Below, one piece after another: positions 27,406 to 36,600 of a stretch of 64,000 nt of DNA. Within the stretch, counting starts at the first letter, position 1, and each line of letters opens with the position of its first letter. Source of the DNA: Pseudofrankia coriaricola (lineage in GTDB: Bacteria > Actinomycetota > Actinomycetes > Frankiales > Frankiaceae); assembly GCF_001854805.1 (NCBI RefSeq), contig NZ_MBLO01000239.1:97523-161522 (forward strand), in the 5' to 3' direction. The notes beneath the pieces are model-generated. The model was given only the letters and a program-made list of their open reading frames with translations, did no database searches and was not told the DNA's origin. A program made the position numbers and the translations under genes.

Positions 27406-27820
27406 GCCCGCGCCTCCTCTCACCCGTCGTCCCATGCCACCGTCGTGCCCCTGTCGCCGTCTATGCGGCCGTTGCCGGGGGCACCGCTGGACGACGGAGG
27501 GCTCGGCTCCCGCCGCGCCGACGGTCATGCTCAGCGACGGAAAGTAGCAGGTAGACGGGTCTTCGACCGGGCCGTTGACCGAATTGGGGTAAGCAGCCCT
27601 ACTCGCCCGAGCCGAGCCCCTCTCGACAGGGGCCCGGCCCAATCGGGCCAGGAATCACCCGATCGAGGAACGTCACGCGGCTCAGGCGGAGCGTCTGTCA
27701 CCCAGGTCCAGCGCCCGGCGCGGGGCGAATCAGTGCCTTTCGGTGGTCTTCCAGACCCCGACTCGCCAAAGTCACGATAGGACACACAGTGACAACGACG
27801 TCACACGGCAAGGAACAGAC
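27406..27820. other. divergent intergenic region
   Basis: This 415-bp gap lies between the amidotransferase-like gene (minus) and the MHYT-like gene (plus). No gene is seen. Promoters for both are expected, but no clear boxes are visible. Confidence 0.4.
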
Positions 27821-29995
27821 ATGATCACTGCCGCCACCGTCTCACTATCGCGCCTGGCGTCACCCACCCCGGGGACGGCGGTGGCATCTCAGCTCTCCTC
27901 ATCCTGCGGGCCGAGCATCGCGGCGTCCTGCCTCCTCGCGATCTTCGCGGCACTCGCGGCGCTTGCCTGCGCGGCCCGAATCAGGACCACCCCTAGAACC
28001 GGTCTCGCCCGCGGCGTCCGCGGCGTCCGCGGCGCCGGCTGGACCGGCGCCGCCGCCGTCGCCATGGGCATGGCCGTCTGGTCGACGCAGCTGGCCGGCG
28101 GTGTGTCCTGCGAGTACAGCGGCGCCGCGCTGTTCGACCTGCGGATGACGCTCCTGAGCGCGTTGGTCGTCCCCGTGGCGACGGGCATCGGACTCGGCAT
28201 CGCCGCCGCCGACCCGAGGAGCGCCCGGCGGCTGCTCCTCGGCGGGGTGTTCAGCGGCGCCGGCTGGTCGGCGGCCACCTTCATGAACATCGCCGCGGTG
28301 CGGTCGGCCCAGGTAGTCGTCAAATACGACATCCTGCTCGCCGTGCTGTCCGTCGTGATGAACGTGGGCACCGCGACCGTCCTGTGCTGGGTGGCATTCC
28401 GGCCCGGCGGCCGCTGGCACCAGGCTCTGGTGGCGGCATTCCTGCTGGGCGCCGCCACTCGCGGCGGGTACTACACGGCGCTCGCGGCGGTCCGCGTGAA
28501 CTCCGACCGGGCCCACACGTGGTCGCCGGGGGTGGATCCGTTCGCCCTTGGGCTGATCACCGCCGCGGGGTCGACCATCGTGCTGATGTTCATCGCCGTC
28601 GCGGCGGTCGGCGGCCTGATCCATCCCCGGGTTCGCGGCGGCGACGTCATCGCGTGGCCGTCGGCCACGGCGGTGGCCAGGAGGGCGCGGACGATGCGCC
28701 CAGGCGCTGCGGCCAGGAGGGCGGCCACCATGACGCATACCCGGCCCCGCGCGGGCAGCCAGCGCGCTGGGTCCCCTGGCCGCGGAGGCCGTCCGGGCGG
28801 CTCCGACATTCCCGGCGGCTCCGGCGGTCCTGGCGTGCCGACCGCCGCCGGACTGGAGGCCCCGACGGGAACGGCCCCGCCGGTCGAGGCGCCAGCGCCG
28901 GTCCCAATGCTCCCCGGCTCGACGGGGAGGACAACCGCCGTCGGCGGGACCCTGCCCAGCCTGCCCTACGAGGACCTGACCTACGAGGAGCTCAGGTACG
29001 TCGGCCTCTCATACGACGGCCTGGCCGACGACGTCGAGCTTCTCGAGCCAGCCGGCGACGAACCGGGCGACGCCGGTCCCGCGGCCGGCCCGGCCGCCAT
29101 CGAGGACGTGCTCGCGGCGGCCCCGCCCGACGCGGTTCCCGTCCAGGTGGCGGGGCCCCCCGCCGGGGCGTTCGAGGTCGCCCGGGCGGGGGAGGTCTCG
29201 TTCGCCGGCTCGGGGCTCGCGTCGGCGATACCCAGGGCCGTCTGGGTGGGCGCCGCCGGACCGGACGGACCGCCGCCCCAGGAAGCACCGACCGCGAGCG
29301 GAGCGTCGGCGACCGGCAGGTTCACCGCGCCGGGCTCGGGGGAAATGGTCGCGATCCTGGTGCCCTCCACCAGCCTTGTGCCCTCCGCCAGCCTGGAGCC
29401 GCCCGCCAGCCTGGAGCCGCCCGCCAGCCCGGAGCCGCCTCCGAGCATCTCGCCGCCCGCCGGGCTCGCGTCCCAGGCCCACCTACCCGCGCACGATCGG
29501 CGCGCCGCCAAGTTGCCGCCGGCGAGCACGGCCACCGTGGCGGGAACTGGCGACGGCCGGGGGCCGGGGTCACTCACTCCCAGTTCCCTGCTCTGGTCGG
29601 GCGCGCTCCCAGCGGACGCGGCGCCGGTCATGGCTGAGCCGGCCGCCGGTGGGGACGCTGACACTCCGTCAGCCTTGTCAGCTCTGCTGGCACCGTCAGC
29701 CCCGCTGGCACCGTCAGCCCTGTCAGCGCCGTCAGCCCCGCCGGCCCGGCCCAGCGGCGGAAGCCCGGCCGAGGGCGACGGCGCTGACGCGCCCGTGCGC
29801 GCGGATGGGGCGGGCGAGCCTGGAGGTGTCGAGACTCAGCCACGCTCGGCCGGGCCTGCGCTGTACTTCCCACCGCCCTCTTGGTGGTTCCGGGCGACCG
29901 CGCGGGGATGCGCGACCGCCGCCCGGCGCCGGGGCGACGACCCCAGCGCGCCCACCAAGCCCCTCCGGCTGGTACCAAACCGTCCCCCGCGCTGA
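27821..29995 (+). CDS. MHYT-like membrane protein with long low-complexity tail
   Basis: This 724-residue protein has seven or so membrane helices within about residues 1-280. They follow the spacing of the MHYT sensor domain (bundle GMAVWSTQLAGG, GWSAATFMNIAAVRSA, GLITAAGSTIVLMF). The metal-binding Met-His-Tyr-Thr signatures are replaced (WSTQLAG, TFMNIAAV), so copper or gas binding is probably lost. The last ~440 residues are cytosolic, disordered and rich in Pro/Ala/Gly with internal repeats (LEPPAS units; LAPSAP/LSAPSA units). No GGDEF or other output domain is present. AAGGA 7 nt before the ATG at 27821 supports the start. Confidence 0.72.
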   Translation: MITAATVSLSRLASPTPGTAVASQLSSSCGPSIAASCLLAIFAALAALACAARIRTTPRTGLARGVRGVRGAGWTGAAAVAMGMAVWSTQLAGGVSCEYSGAALFDLRMTLLSALVVPVATGIGLGIAAADPRSARRLLLGGVFSGAGWSAATFMNIAAVRSAQVVVKYDILLAVLSVVMNVGTATVLCWVAFRPGGRWHQALVAAFLLGAATRGGYYTALAAVRVNSDRAHTWSPGVDPFALGLITAAGSTIVLMFIAVAAVGGLIHPRVRGGDVIAWPSATAVARRARTMRPGAAARRAATMTHTRPRAGSQRAGSPGRGGRPGGSDIPGGSGGPGVPTAAGLEAPTGTAPPVEAPAPVPMLPGSTGRTTAVGGTLPSLPYEDLTYEELRYVGLSYDGLADDVELLEPAGDEPGDAGPAAGPAAIEDVLAAAPPDAVPVQVAGPPAGAFEVARAGEVSFAGSGLASAIPRAVWVGAAGPDGPPPQEAPTASGASATGRFTAPGSGEMVAILVPSTSLVPSASLEPPASLEPPASPEPPPSISPPAGLASQAHLPAHDRRAAKLPPASTATVAGTGDGRGPGSLTPSSLLWSGALPADAAPVMAEPAAGGDADTPSALSALLAPSAPLAPSALSAPSAPPARPSGGSPAEGDGADAPVRADGAGEPGGVETQPRSAGPALYFPPPSWWFRATARGCATAARRRGDDPSAPTKPLRLVPNRPPR

Positions 29996-30106
29996 GACAG
30001 GTGCGGGAGCCGCCCGGAGGACGCACGCAGCGGGTCTGACGAGGAAAGTGGCCGAACCAGGCTTGGCCTCTGGAGGTGTCTCCTCGTCGCGGGACGTACC
30101 GCGGGC

Positions 30107-31231
30107 TCAGGACGCCTTGCGGACGCGGCTACGGGCTGGCGGTGCGATGGGGATGTAGGTCGGGCATCCCGGCAGGTGCTCATCGAAACCGACGACATCC
30201 GGCCAGTGGCCATGACAGCCACGGCAGTGGGTCGCGTCCTCCTCCGTCCACCGCTGGTCGCAGCCGCCGCAGCTGGCCGTCACCGGGATGTGCTTGTTCC
30301 GACCGGGCTGTCCGAGGGTGCGCAGCGGGACGGGCAGCGTCTGCTGAACACCGTTCGCGCGGCCGGAGTTCCTGCCGGATCGGCGAAGGCCGGGGTCCCT
30401 GCCGGCAGACCTGCCGGATTGGCGAAGCCGATCTGGGAGGTCTGCCGGGAGATCTGCCGGCAGGTCCGGCGTGGACTGGCCGGTGGTCACCGAAGCCGTC
30501 CTGGTCGACGGCTCGCGGTCAGCCTGGGCCGGCTGCTGGGCAGGCAGGCGCGCGAACGGTGGCGAGGAAGCCAGGGAGACGGACGAAGGGGACCGGCGGG
30601 CAGGCACCGGGCCATCCTGTCGCACGCCGCCCGGACGGTCACGCCCTCCCCCACCGATCCGCCCGGACTGGCGCTGTCCCGCGGGCCAGGCGTTGGCGCG
30701 GGCCCCGGATGACGGCTCGAGGGCATCCCCCGGACGTTCATGCCGGTGGCCAGAGGGCCCGCGCCCGGCGTGCGCGCGGGCTCGAGGCGGATGACCGGAC
30801 GCAAAGCGTTGCTGGATGGCACCTTCCCCCACCGATCTGTCTGGCCGAATGGTTCCATGCGTTTCATGCCAAGGTGACGAGGCCCCAGGGCGCGAGCCGG
30901 ACGTCGGCCCCATCTTGGCGGCGACGTCCGACAATGTCATGGCTGGTGCCGTGTCGGGCACTGGTGCCGCGATGACGCCAATGCCGCGGCAGACGTACGG
31001 CACCTCCGGCCTACTCCGGGGGACGGCTGGGTCGCGGATCGTAGGGTTAGCCGCATGGTGGGCCGCTTGTCCGACCGGTTGACTGTGGCCACCGTAATCG
31101 ATCGAACCTGACTGGGCTCCCGGGACGGCGCCGCCGCGATCTGGCGCCGCGCGATGGGCGATCCGGTCGAAGGCCTGTCGGTCGGCTGTCGATGGCGCGG
31201 CGCGTGCTTGGCCGGACGCGGCGGCGTCCAC
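30107..31231 (-). CDS. protein with C-terminal FDXHR-like zinc-binding domain
   Basis: Only the last ~50 residues are recognisable: CGGCDQRWTEEDATHCRGCH, then a FDEHLPGC segment. This matches the pattern of FDXHR-motif zinc-binding proteins (C..C, HC..CH, FDxH, C) known from actinobacteriophages, with Leu replacing the final Arg. A repeat of DLPADLP units and a low-complexity region precede it. The N-terminal boundary is uncertain. A start at ATG 30940 would give 277 residues, and none of the possible starts has a good ribosome site. It may be of phage origin. Confidence 0.6.
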   Translation of the reverse strand: MDAAASGQARAAPSTADRQAFDRIAHRAAPDRGGAVPGAQSGSIDYGGHSQPVGQAAHHAANPTIRDPAVPRSRPEVPYVCRGIGVIAAPVPDTAPAMTLSDVAAKMGPTSGSRPGASSPWHETHGTIRPDRSVGEGAIQQRFASGHPPRARAHAGRGPSGHRHERPGDALEPSSGARANAWPAGQRQSGRIGGGGRDRPGGVRQDGPVPARRSPSSVSLASSPPFARLPAQQPAQADREPSTRTASVTTGQSTPDLPADLPADLPDRLRQSGRSAGRDPGLRRSGRNSGRANGVQQTLPVPLRTLGQPGRNKHIPVTASCGGCDQRWTEEDATHCRGCHGHWPDVVGFDEHLPGCPTYIPIAPPARSRVRKAS

Positions 31232-31482
31232 CGTCGTCGTCCGGGTCAGCGGAAGGTGATCCCGTCTCAGAGGTGGGCCGTCGCGAGTCGTTCAACGGTC
31301 CGGCGTGCCCGACCCGGCTCCTGGAGGCGTCTCGCCGAGCCGACCAGCGCGGAGGTCAGCCGACTCCGCGGACGGACGGGCCTGCTGCCACTGACACGCC
31401 GACCGCTTCGGGCCCGCCACCGCCAACCGCTGTCCGCTAGCCGACTACCCCCGTCGGTTCACCCCATTCTCGGCACACAAGA

Positions 31483-31498
31483 AAAGTGATATCACTTT
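31483..31498. promoter_or_regulatory. perfect 16-bp palindrome upstream of ABC exporter operon
   Basis: AAAGTGATATCACTTT is a perfect palindrome 42 nt before the first gene of the exporter operon, in a short AT-rich stretch. Its size and position fit an operator for a dimeric repressor (GntR, MarR or PadR type). No such regulator gene lies next to the operon, so the regulator must be elsewhere. Confidence 0.65.
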
Positions 31499-31540
31499 GA
31501 TAGACATTGACCGCAAGGTCACACCAACGGAGGGAGAGTG

Positions 31541-32584
31541 ATGATCGAGGCGAACGGGCTCACCAAGCGTTACGGTCGCACGCTTGCCGTCAACGACCTG
31601 ACGTTCACGGTGCAGGCCGGCCGGGTCACCGGCTTCCTGGGGCCGAACGGGGCCGGCAAGTCGACCACCATGCGGATGATCCTCGGGCTGGACCGCCCGA
31701 CAGCCGGAGGCGTCCGCATCGACGGGAAGCGTTACACCGACCTGAAGGAGCCGCTTCGCCACGTCGGCGCCCTGCTCGACGCGAAGTGGGTCCACCCGAA
31801 CCGTTCGGCCCGTGCGCACCTTCGTTGGCTCGCGGTCTCCAACAAACTGCCAGAGAAGCGCGTCGACGAGGTCTTGGCGCTGGTCGGGCTGACCGACGTC
31901 GCGGGCCGGCGGGCCGGCGGCTACTCGCTCGGCATGTCGCAGCGGCTCGGCATCGCCGGCGCGCTGCTCGGCGACCCCGGCGTTCTGCTGTTCGACGAGC
32001 CGGTCAACGGACTCGACCCGGAGGGAATCCTCTGGATCAGGCAGTTCATGCACCGGCTCGCCGACGAGGGCCGCACCGTGTTCGTCTCCAGCCACCTGCT
32101 TTCCGAGATGGCGCTGACCGCCCAGGACCTCGTCGTGATCGGACGAGGCCGGCTGATCGCTCAGACCAGCACCAGTGCGTTCATCGACGCCGCATCCGGT
32201 TCAAGCGTCAGGGTGCGCGGCCCCGAGCTCGACCGCCTGCGCGAGGTGATCACCTCCGGCGGGCTGAAGGCTGACGACGCTCCGGCGACGACCGAAGGCC
32301 CGGCCGCGCTCGTCGTGCACGACGCGACCACCGACGACGTCGGCGAGCTTGCCGGCCGCGCCGGGCTGGTGCTGCACGAACTCGCCGCCCAGCGCGGCTC
32401 GCTGGAGCAGGCGTTCATCCAGATGACCGGCGGCGACGTCGAGTACCGCACGGGCGATCCCGCGCTCGCCCCCGTGGCGGGCGTGGCGGGTGCGCCCGTC
32501 GGGGTGCCCGGCCAGCCGGGCGAGGCCCTGGCCTCCCAGCGGACAGGGGCGCCGGTGGCGGCGAGGAAGGCGGACGCGCGATGA
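31541..32584 (+). CDS. ABC exporter ATP-binding protein (BcrA/DrrA type)
   Basis: This 347-residue cytosolic ATPase powers a two-component drug or lipid exporter together with the next gene. Walker A is GPNGAGKST at about residue 37, the signature segment is SLGMSQRLGIAGALLG, and Walker B is VLLFDEPVNGLDPEG. The C-terminal ~110 residues are the DrrA-type extension, ending in a Gly/Ala/Pro-rich tail. The GGAGGGAGAG ribosome site precedes ATG 31541; GTG 31538 is an alternative. The stop overlaps the permease start, so the two are coupled. Confidence 0.93.
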   Translation: MIEANGLTKRYGRTLAVNDLTFTVQAGRVTGFLGPNGAGKSTTMRMILGLDRPTAGGVRIDGKRYTDLKEPLRHVGALLDAKWVHPNRSARAHLRWLAVSNKLPEKRVDEVLALVGLTDVAGRRAGGYSLGMSQRLGIAGALLGDPGVLLFDEPVNGLDPEGILWIRQFMHRLADEGRTVFVSSHLLSEMALTAQDLVVIGRGRLIAQTSTSAFIDAASGSSVRVRGPELDRLREVITSGGLKADDAPATTEGPAALVVHDATTDDVGELAGRAGLVLHELAAQRGSLEQAFIQMTGGDVEYRTGDPALAPVAGVAGAPVGVPGQPGEALASQRTGAPVAARKADAR

Positions 32585-33351
32585 CCACGCTCACGTTGCT
32601 CAAAGTCGAACGGATCAAACTGTTCTCGACCAGGTCGCCATGGTGGTGCATGGGCACGGCGGTCTTCATCACCGTCGGGTTCGCCTCGCTTCTCGCCGGG
32701 ACGATCCGTCCCAGGGATCTCCAGGACCTGACGCCGGCGACGACCCAGTTCTCGTACAACTTCGGATTCCTGATCATGATGGTGATGGCGATCCTCGCGA
32801 TCACCACGGAATACCGGTTCGGGACGATCAGAGCGACGTTCCTCGCGGTGCCCAACCGTGTCGACGCGTTGCTGGCCAAGACCGCCGTCGTCGCCCTGCT
32901 GGCGGGCCTCGTCGGCGAGGCGGCCGGCGTGGGTGCCTGGGCGCTGTCCAGGGCGATCCGGCCCGAGGCACCGCTGGCGCTCGACAACGCACAGGACTAC
33001 CGGGTCGTGATCGGCGTAGGTCTGGTGTACATGGTCGCGACGGTCGTCGCGATCTCCATCGGACTGCTCATCCGGCACTCCGCCGGCGCGATCACGGCCC
33101 TGCTGATCTGGGTGATGGTCGTGGAGAACCTGCTCCCGGCCATCCCGCGGGTTGGCGAAACCATCCAGAAGTGGCTGCCGTTCACGGTCGGCAACAACTT
33201 CCTGTACGCCGGCCAGCAGGTCGGCGAGAACAACAACGCCACTCCAAGCGACATGCCGTTCGGCGCCTGGGGATCACTGCTCTACTTCGCGGTGGTCGCC
33301 GCCGTCCTGCTCGCCCTCGCGGTGGGCCTCGCGAAGCGCCGGGACGCCTGA
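32581..33351 (+). CDS. ABC-2 type permease
   Basis: This 256-residue membrane protein has six membrane segments (about 20-40, 58-78, 97-118, 141-162, 172-190 and 232-252). It contains ITTEYRFGTIRATFLAVPNR after the second helix, the coupling-helix region typical of ABC-2 permeases. Its ATG lies inside the stop codon of the ATPase gene, so the two subunits are translated together. The substrate is unknown. A hairpin terminator follows. Confidence 0.92.
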   Translation: MTTLTLLKVERIKLFSTRSPWWCMGTAVFITVGFASLLAGTIRPRDLQDLTPATTQFSYNFGFLIMMVMAILAITTEYRFGTIRATFLAVPNRVDALLAKTAVVALLAGLVGEAAGVGAWALSRAIRPEAPLALDNAQDYRVVIGVGLVYMVATVVAISIGLLIRHSAGAITALLIWVMVVENLLPAIPRVGETIQKWLPFTVGNNFLYAGQQVGENNNATPSDMPFGAWGSLLYFAVVAAVLLALAVGLAKRRDA

Positions 33352-33363
33352 GACGGCTCGAGG

Positions 33364-33410
33364 TCGGGGCCGAGATAGGGGTCGAGGCGCGCGGAGCGCC
33401 TCGGCCCCGA
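33364..33410. terminator. terminator after ABC exporter operon
   Basis: An 11-bp outer stem (TCGGGGCCGAG / CTCGGCCCCGA) encloses an inner 7-bp stem (GAGGCGC / GCGCCTC). It lies between the convergent permease gene and the gene ending at 33514. Confidence 0.7.
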
Positions 33411-33513
33411 ACACAGACCTACCAGATCGCCGACTACCCGTCGGCCGCTACCCCAGCGAGATCCACGGGAAGGCCTCACTCCGACAGAACTCCGACAGAT
33501 CCACGGGGAAGGT

Positions 33514-34011
33514 CTACGCGCCGAGGCCCCAGGGGTCGCGGCCGGCGTCTTCGCGTTCGGCCGCCTTCATCCGTGCCTCGTGCACGTGCCGGCGGCCGCC
33601 GGTGAAACGAATCCGGATCCGCTCGTCGGCATCCACGAAAGGCCGGTAGTAGAGCTCGTCGTACTCCTCGACGATCTGGAACGTCCAGCGCCCGGCGAGC
33701 ACGTTGCGGCCGTGCAGTTCCCGGCGAAGCTGGGCCGCGGCACGAGGGTGGCCAGCGGCGGTCAGGGCGTCGATCGCATCACCCAGCGTCTTGTCGGCAT
33801 GGCCGGACAGCTGGTGGAACTCATACAGCGCCCCTCGGGCCCGCTCGACCCACTCCAGCGCCTCGCTCAGCTTGCCGACCGCCTCGCTGGTCGCCTCGTC
33901 CACCCTCGGCGCGATCCGGTCCTCCCCCGCCCGTCTCACCGCATCCGGTCCTGCCCCCATCGCAGACGACGTGGTACTAGTCACGCCTCTGGCGTTCCCC
34001 ACCGCCACCAC
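33514..34011 (-). CDS. conserved actinobacterial hypothetical protein
   Basis: This protein of up to 165 residues has a helical N-terminal half (EALEWVERARGALYEFHQLS) and a conserved-looking C-terminal half (GRNVLAGRWTFQIVEEYDEL, then YYRPFVDADERIRIRF). It ends in a charged helix. I recognise it as a widespread actinobacterial hypothetical but know no function. ATG 33960 is an alternative start that removes 17 residues. Neither start has a strong ribosome site. Confidence 0.75.
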   Translation of the reverse strand: MVAVGNARGVTSTTSSAMGAGPDAVRRAGEDRIAPRVDEATSEAVGKLSEALEWVERARGALYEFHQLSGHADKTLGDAIDALTAAGHPRAAAQLRRELHGRNVLAGRWTFQIVEEYDELYYRPFVDADERIRIRFTGGRRHVHEARMKAAEREDAGRDPWGLGA

Positions 34012-34134
34012 CCCAACACCCTGAACAGGCAGCCCGCGGCGATCCGACGCTCGAGGGCGAAGGGCCAGGGGTCAAAACGACGGAGCGCCGGCCCCGGGCG
34101 ATCCGGGAACCGGCGCAGACATGCAGGTCAGGAG

Positions 34135-34193
34135 CGGAGGGCGTGTGATTCGAACCCACGATGAGGTTGCCCCCATAGCGGTTTTCAAGACGG
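34135..34193 (-). pseudogene. 3' fragment of a serine tRNA gene (possible att site)
   Basis: The minus strand reads like the last ~59 nt of a tRNA-Ser(UGA). It has the anticodon loop CTTGAAA, the serine-type long variable arm (GGGGGCAACCTC), the T arm GTGGG-TTCGAAT-CACAC and the 3' acceptor strand GCCCTCC-G. No matching 5' acceptor strand (GGAGGGC) or D arm precedes it, and the T stem has one mismatch, so it cannot be a working tRNA. A fragment running from the anticodon arm to the 3' end is exactly what tRNA-targeting integrases leave at the far end of an element. Confidence 0.7.
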
Positions 34194-34648
34194 AAAACCG
34201 CAGGTCAGCGGCTATGTCGCGGTTTGCCGGGGTGGGTCGCCGGGTGCCGAGAAATCCTTGCCTACCAGCATGATCGCGTTCGGCGTGGGCCGTCGGGTGC
34301 CGACCCGTCCCGCGTCGTACCGGGGCTTCCACGCCCACCTGACGCCCACAATAATCTTGACGTGGGCTCACTGATCGGTGCCGCACGACTGCGCCGCCGC
34401 CGGCCGGCCCGGTTCGCCAGGAAGGTCAGCGAGACAGGCGTAGGAGCTGCCGGCAATGCGCGAGACCCGGCAGAGTTGTCGTGGTCGCTGGGAAACCTGC
34501 GCCGCCGCGACGGCCACCAGAGCGTCGCGCGGCTCTTCGACGTCGAGGACGCGCCCGGACCGCGACGATGTCGGGCCAGATCCCTCCAGGGTCCTCGTCC
34601 ACGCCGGTGTGGACACGAAGACAAACGACTCCCCCTGCGTCACAGGTG
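34194..34648. other. gene-free region beside the tRNA fragment
   Basis: I see no gene on either strand in these 455 bp; frames present are short and lack recognisable content. The stretch separates the tRNA fragment from the GH53 gene. Confidence 0.5.
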
Positions 34649-35818
34649 TCAGTTGGTCGGAGGCGCAAATGCAACCTTTATCGAGGGCAGCGCCTCGCCG
34701 TCGTAGTCGAACATGGTCAGATTCGTGTACGGGGCCGCGTCCTGACCAGGATGCGCACCGACGCCCGGCAGCCATCCTGGCTCGAAGGCGAAGAAACCCA
34801 CGCCGCGGCCTTCAGGCACCTGGGCGATCAGATCGCGCAACGCGGCGAAGTACGCGGCCTGTCCGGTAGGGGAGGGGGGGAACCTGTCGGCGTCGGGCAG
34901 CTGATTCCTATGTTTGAGAGCGAGGTTGGCCCGGTCGCCGCGCAATGTCCACGGGTAGGCGGTCTCGGTGACCATGATCTCCTTGCGGTATTTCGACGAA
35001 AGGTCGATCATCGTGTCCCGCAGCTGCGACATCGAGCCGGCCCAAAATGGGTAGTACGACAGCGCGATGACATCGAACGGGATTCCGGCCGCGGAGATCT
35101 GGTCGAAGAACTCATGGGCTGCGTCGGGCTCGCCGATGCGCGCGGTGTGTATCGCGGTCGACAGCCGGTGCCCGGTCGGGTTGCCTGCCTGGGCGCCGGC
35201 CACCCCGGAGCGCAGCAGGGTGAGGAAGCCCAGCCAGCCGCCCCCCGGCGCGGTCGCGTCGAGTTTTCCCAATGGCCACAGAAAGCCTGAGGAGAGCTCG
35301 TTGCCAATTTGGATCATGTCGGCCGGCGTGCCCTGCCGAGCGAAATCCGTGACGACCTTCCTCGTGTAGTCGAACACCCGGTCGGAAAGCTCTTTGAGAT
35401 CGAGGTCGCGCCAGACGGGCGGGGTCTGCTGGAGCGTTGGATCGGCCCAGGTATCCGAGTAGTGGAGATCTAGGAAGATCTTCATTCCGGCGGCGGTCGC
35501 GCGCCGGGCGAGAGTAAGTGCTGTTTCCTCGTCGAAATATCCTGGTGGCGGGTCGATCCAGAGGTGAAGCCGCACATAGTTCGCGCCCGCGCCGACGAGG
35601 ATGCGTTCGATCGGCTGCTCTTTTCCGTCGGCTGACAGGACGTTCCCCGCCGCCTCGTCCAGCAGCGTGGTGGAGATGTCCGCGCCGCGGATGGCCGGAG
35701 CGGCGCTTGAACTGGGAACGGTTACCTTATCGGAACCGTACAGTCCGCATCCGGTCATGCAGATAGCCAGGACGATAACAGTAGTGCGTAACAGTCGACG
35801 TCGCATCGACAGGCCCAT
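34649..35818 (-). CDS. GH53 family endo-beta-1,4-galactanase lipoprotein
   Basis: This 389-residue secreted lipoprotein is of the arabinogalactan endo-1,4-galactanase family, which cleaves galactan side chains of pectin. A signal peptide ends in the lipobox MTGC (C24). The (beta/alpha)8 barrel shows VRLHLWIDPP, the acid/base Glu in QIGNELSSG (E174) and the nucleophile Glu in MVTETAYPW (E285). Both catalytic residues are intact. ATG 35806 (MRRRLLRT) is an alternative start. It faces away from a polysaccharide-synthesis cluster starting at 36925. The role could be use of plant galactan or trimming of the cell's own polymer. Confidence 0.92.
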   Translation of the reverse strand: MGLSMRRRLLRTTVIVLAICMTGCGLYGSDKVTVPSSSAAPAIRGADISTTLLDEAAGNVLSADGKEQPIERILVGAGANYVRLHLWIDPPPGYFDEETALTLARRATAAGMKIFLDLHYSDTWADPTLQQTPPVWRDLDLKELSDRVFDYTRKVVTDFARQGTPADMIQIGNELSSGFLWPLGKLDATAPGGGWLGFLTLLRSGVAGAQAGNPTGHRLSTAIHTARIGEPDAAHEFFDQISAAGIPFDVIALSYYPFWAGSMSQLRDTMIDLSSKYRKEIMVTETAYPWTLRGDRANLALKHRNQLPDADRFPPSPTGQAAYFAALRDLIAQVPEGRGVGFFAFEPGWLPGVGAHPGQDAAPYTNLTMFDYDGEALPSIKVAFAPPTN

Positions 35819-36069
35819 GGCGCCGAGTCTACGGAGTGCGTTGGCTGCGGCTGGCTACCGCGGGGCGACGGCGGGCGGCGCCTGCCGGGGAACCCGGCGG
35901 CCGGCGGCGTCGGATGCGCGCAACGGGCCTCGGCCCACGGCGCCGTCATGGCCTGCGAGGCAGCCTCGGAGGGTGGCCGGACAGGCCACGCAGGGCACGC
36001 ACGGCACCACTCAAGGGTAGTGATTGCCCAATCGGGCCGGGTGCCTACGTCACGGAGGGAGCCGCTCAA

Positions 36070-36600
36070 ACCATTTGGTGCATACCTGCACCGACCGCGG
36101 CCTGTGGCACCGGCGCGTCTGCCGACAGTGTTCGAGCAGGTCACGGACCCGCGGAAGCGCCGGGTAGACGGCATCGGCTGCCGGTCCTGCTCGCGCTGGC
36201 GACCTGCGCGGCGCTGGCGGGTGCTCCGGTCGTTCGCGGCGGTCGGCGAGTGGGCCTCGGACGCCCGCGAGGCCGTCGGTTCGGCGCTGGGGATCGCCCA
36301 GGTTCCGGACGAGTCGACGTTCCGCCAGGTATTCGCCCTGCTCGCCGACCTCGCCCGCGGCCACCGGGCCATCAAGAGCCAGTTGCCCTGGGTCCGCGAC
36401 GTCACCTTTGACGAGGACCGCCACCCGGCCCGCACCGGCGACGGCCCCAGGTCATGGCCAGCCTCCGCGACCTCGCCATCAGCACGTCAGCATCCTGCGC
36501 CTGACCGGCGGGACCAACATCGCCCAGGCGCTACGCCACTACGCGCGCCGTCCCGAAAGACCACTCGCGACGATCGCGAGACTGGATGCCAATCAGCAAC
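36070..36600 (+). pseudogene. ISAs1-family transposase remnant
   Basis: Fragments of an ISAs1-type DDE transposase are spread over several frames. They are the N-terminal part (LPTVFEQVTDPRKRR, RSFAAVGEWASDAREA, LGIAQVPDESTFRQVFALL), a shifted piece LPVLLALATCAALAGA, and the extreme C-terminus (LRLTGGTNIAQALRHYARRP, joined after about 36430). The catalytic core between them is deleted, and at least two frameshifts are present. It is inactive and shows past IS activity next to the polysaccharide cluster. Confidence 0.85.

Noticed and set aside
34135..34225. A functional serine tRNA
   Set aside because: The 5' acceptor strand and D arm are missing and the T stem has a mismatch, so the gene cannot fold as a tRNA.
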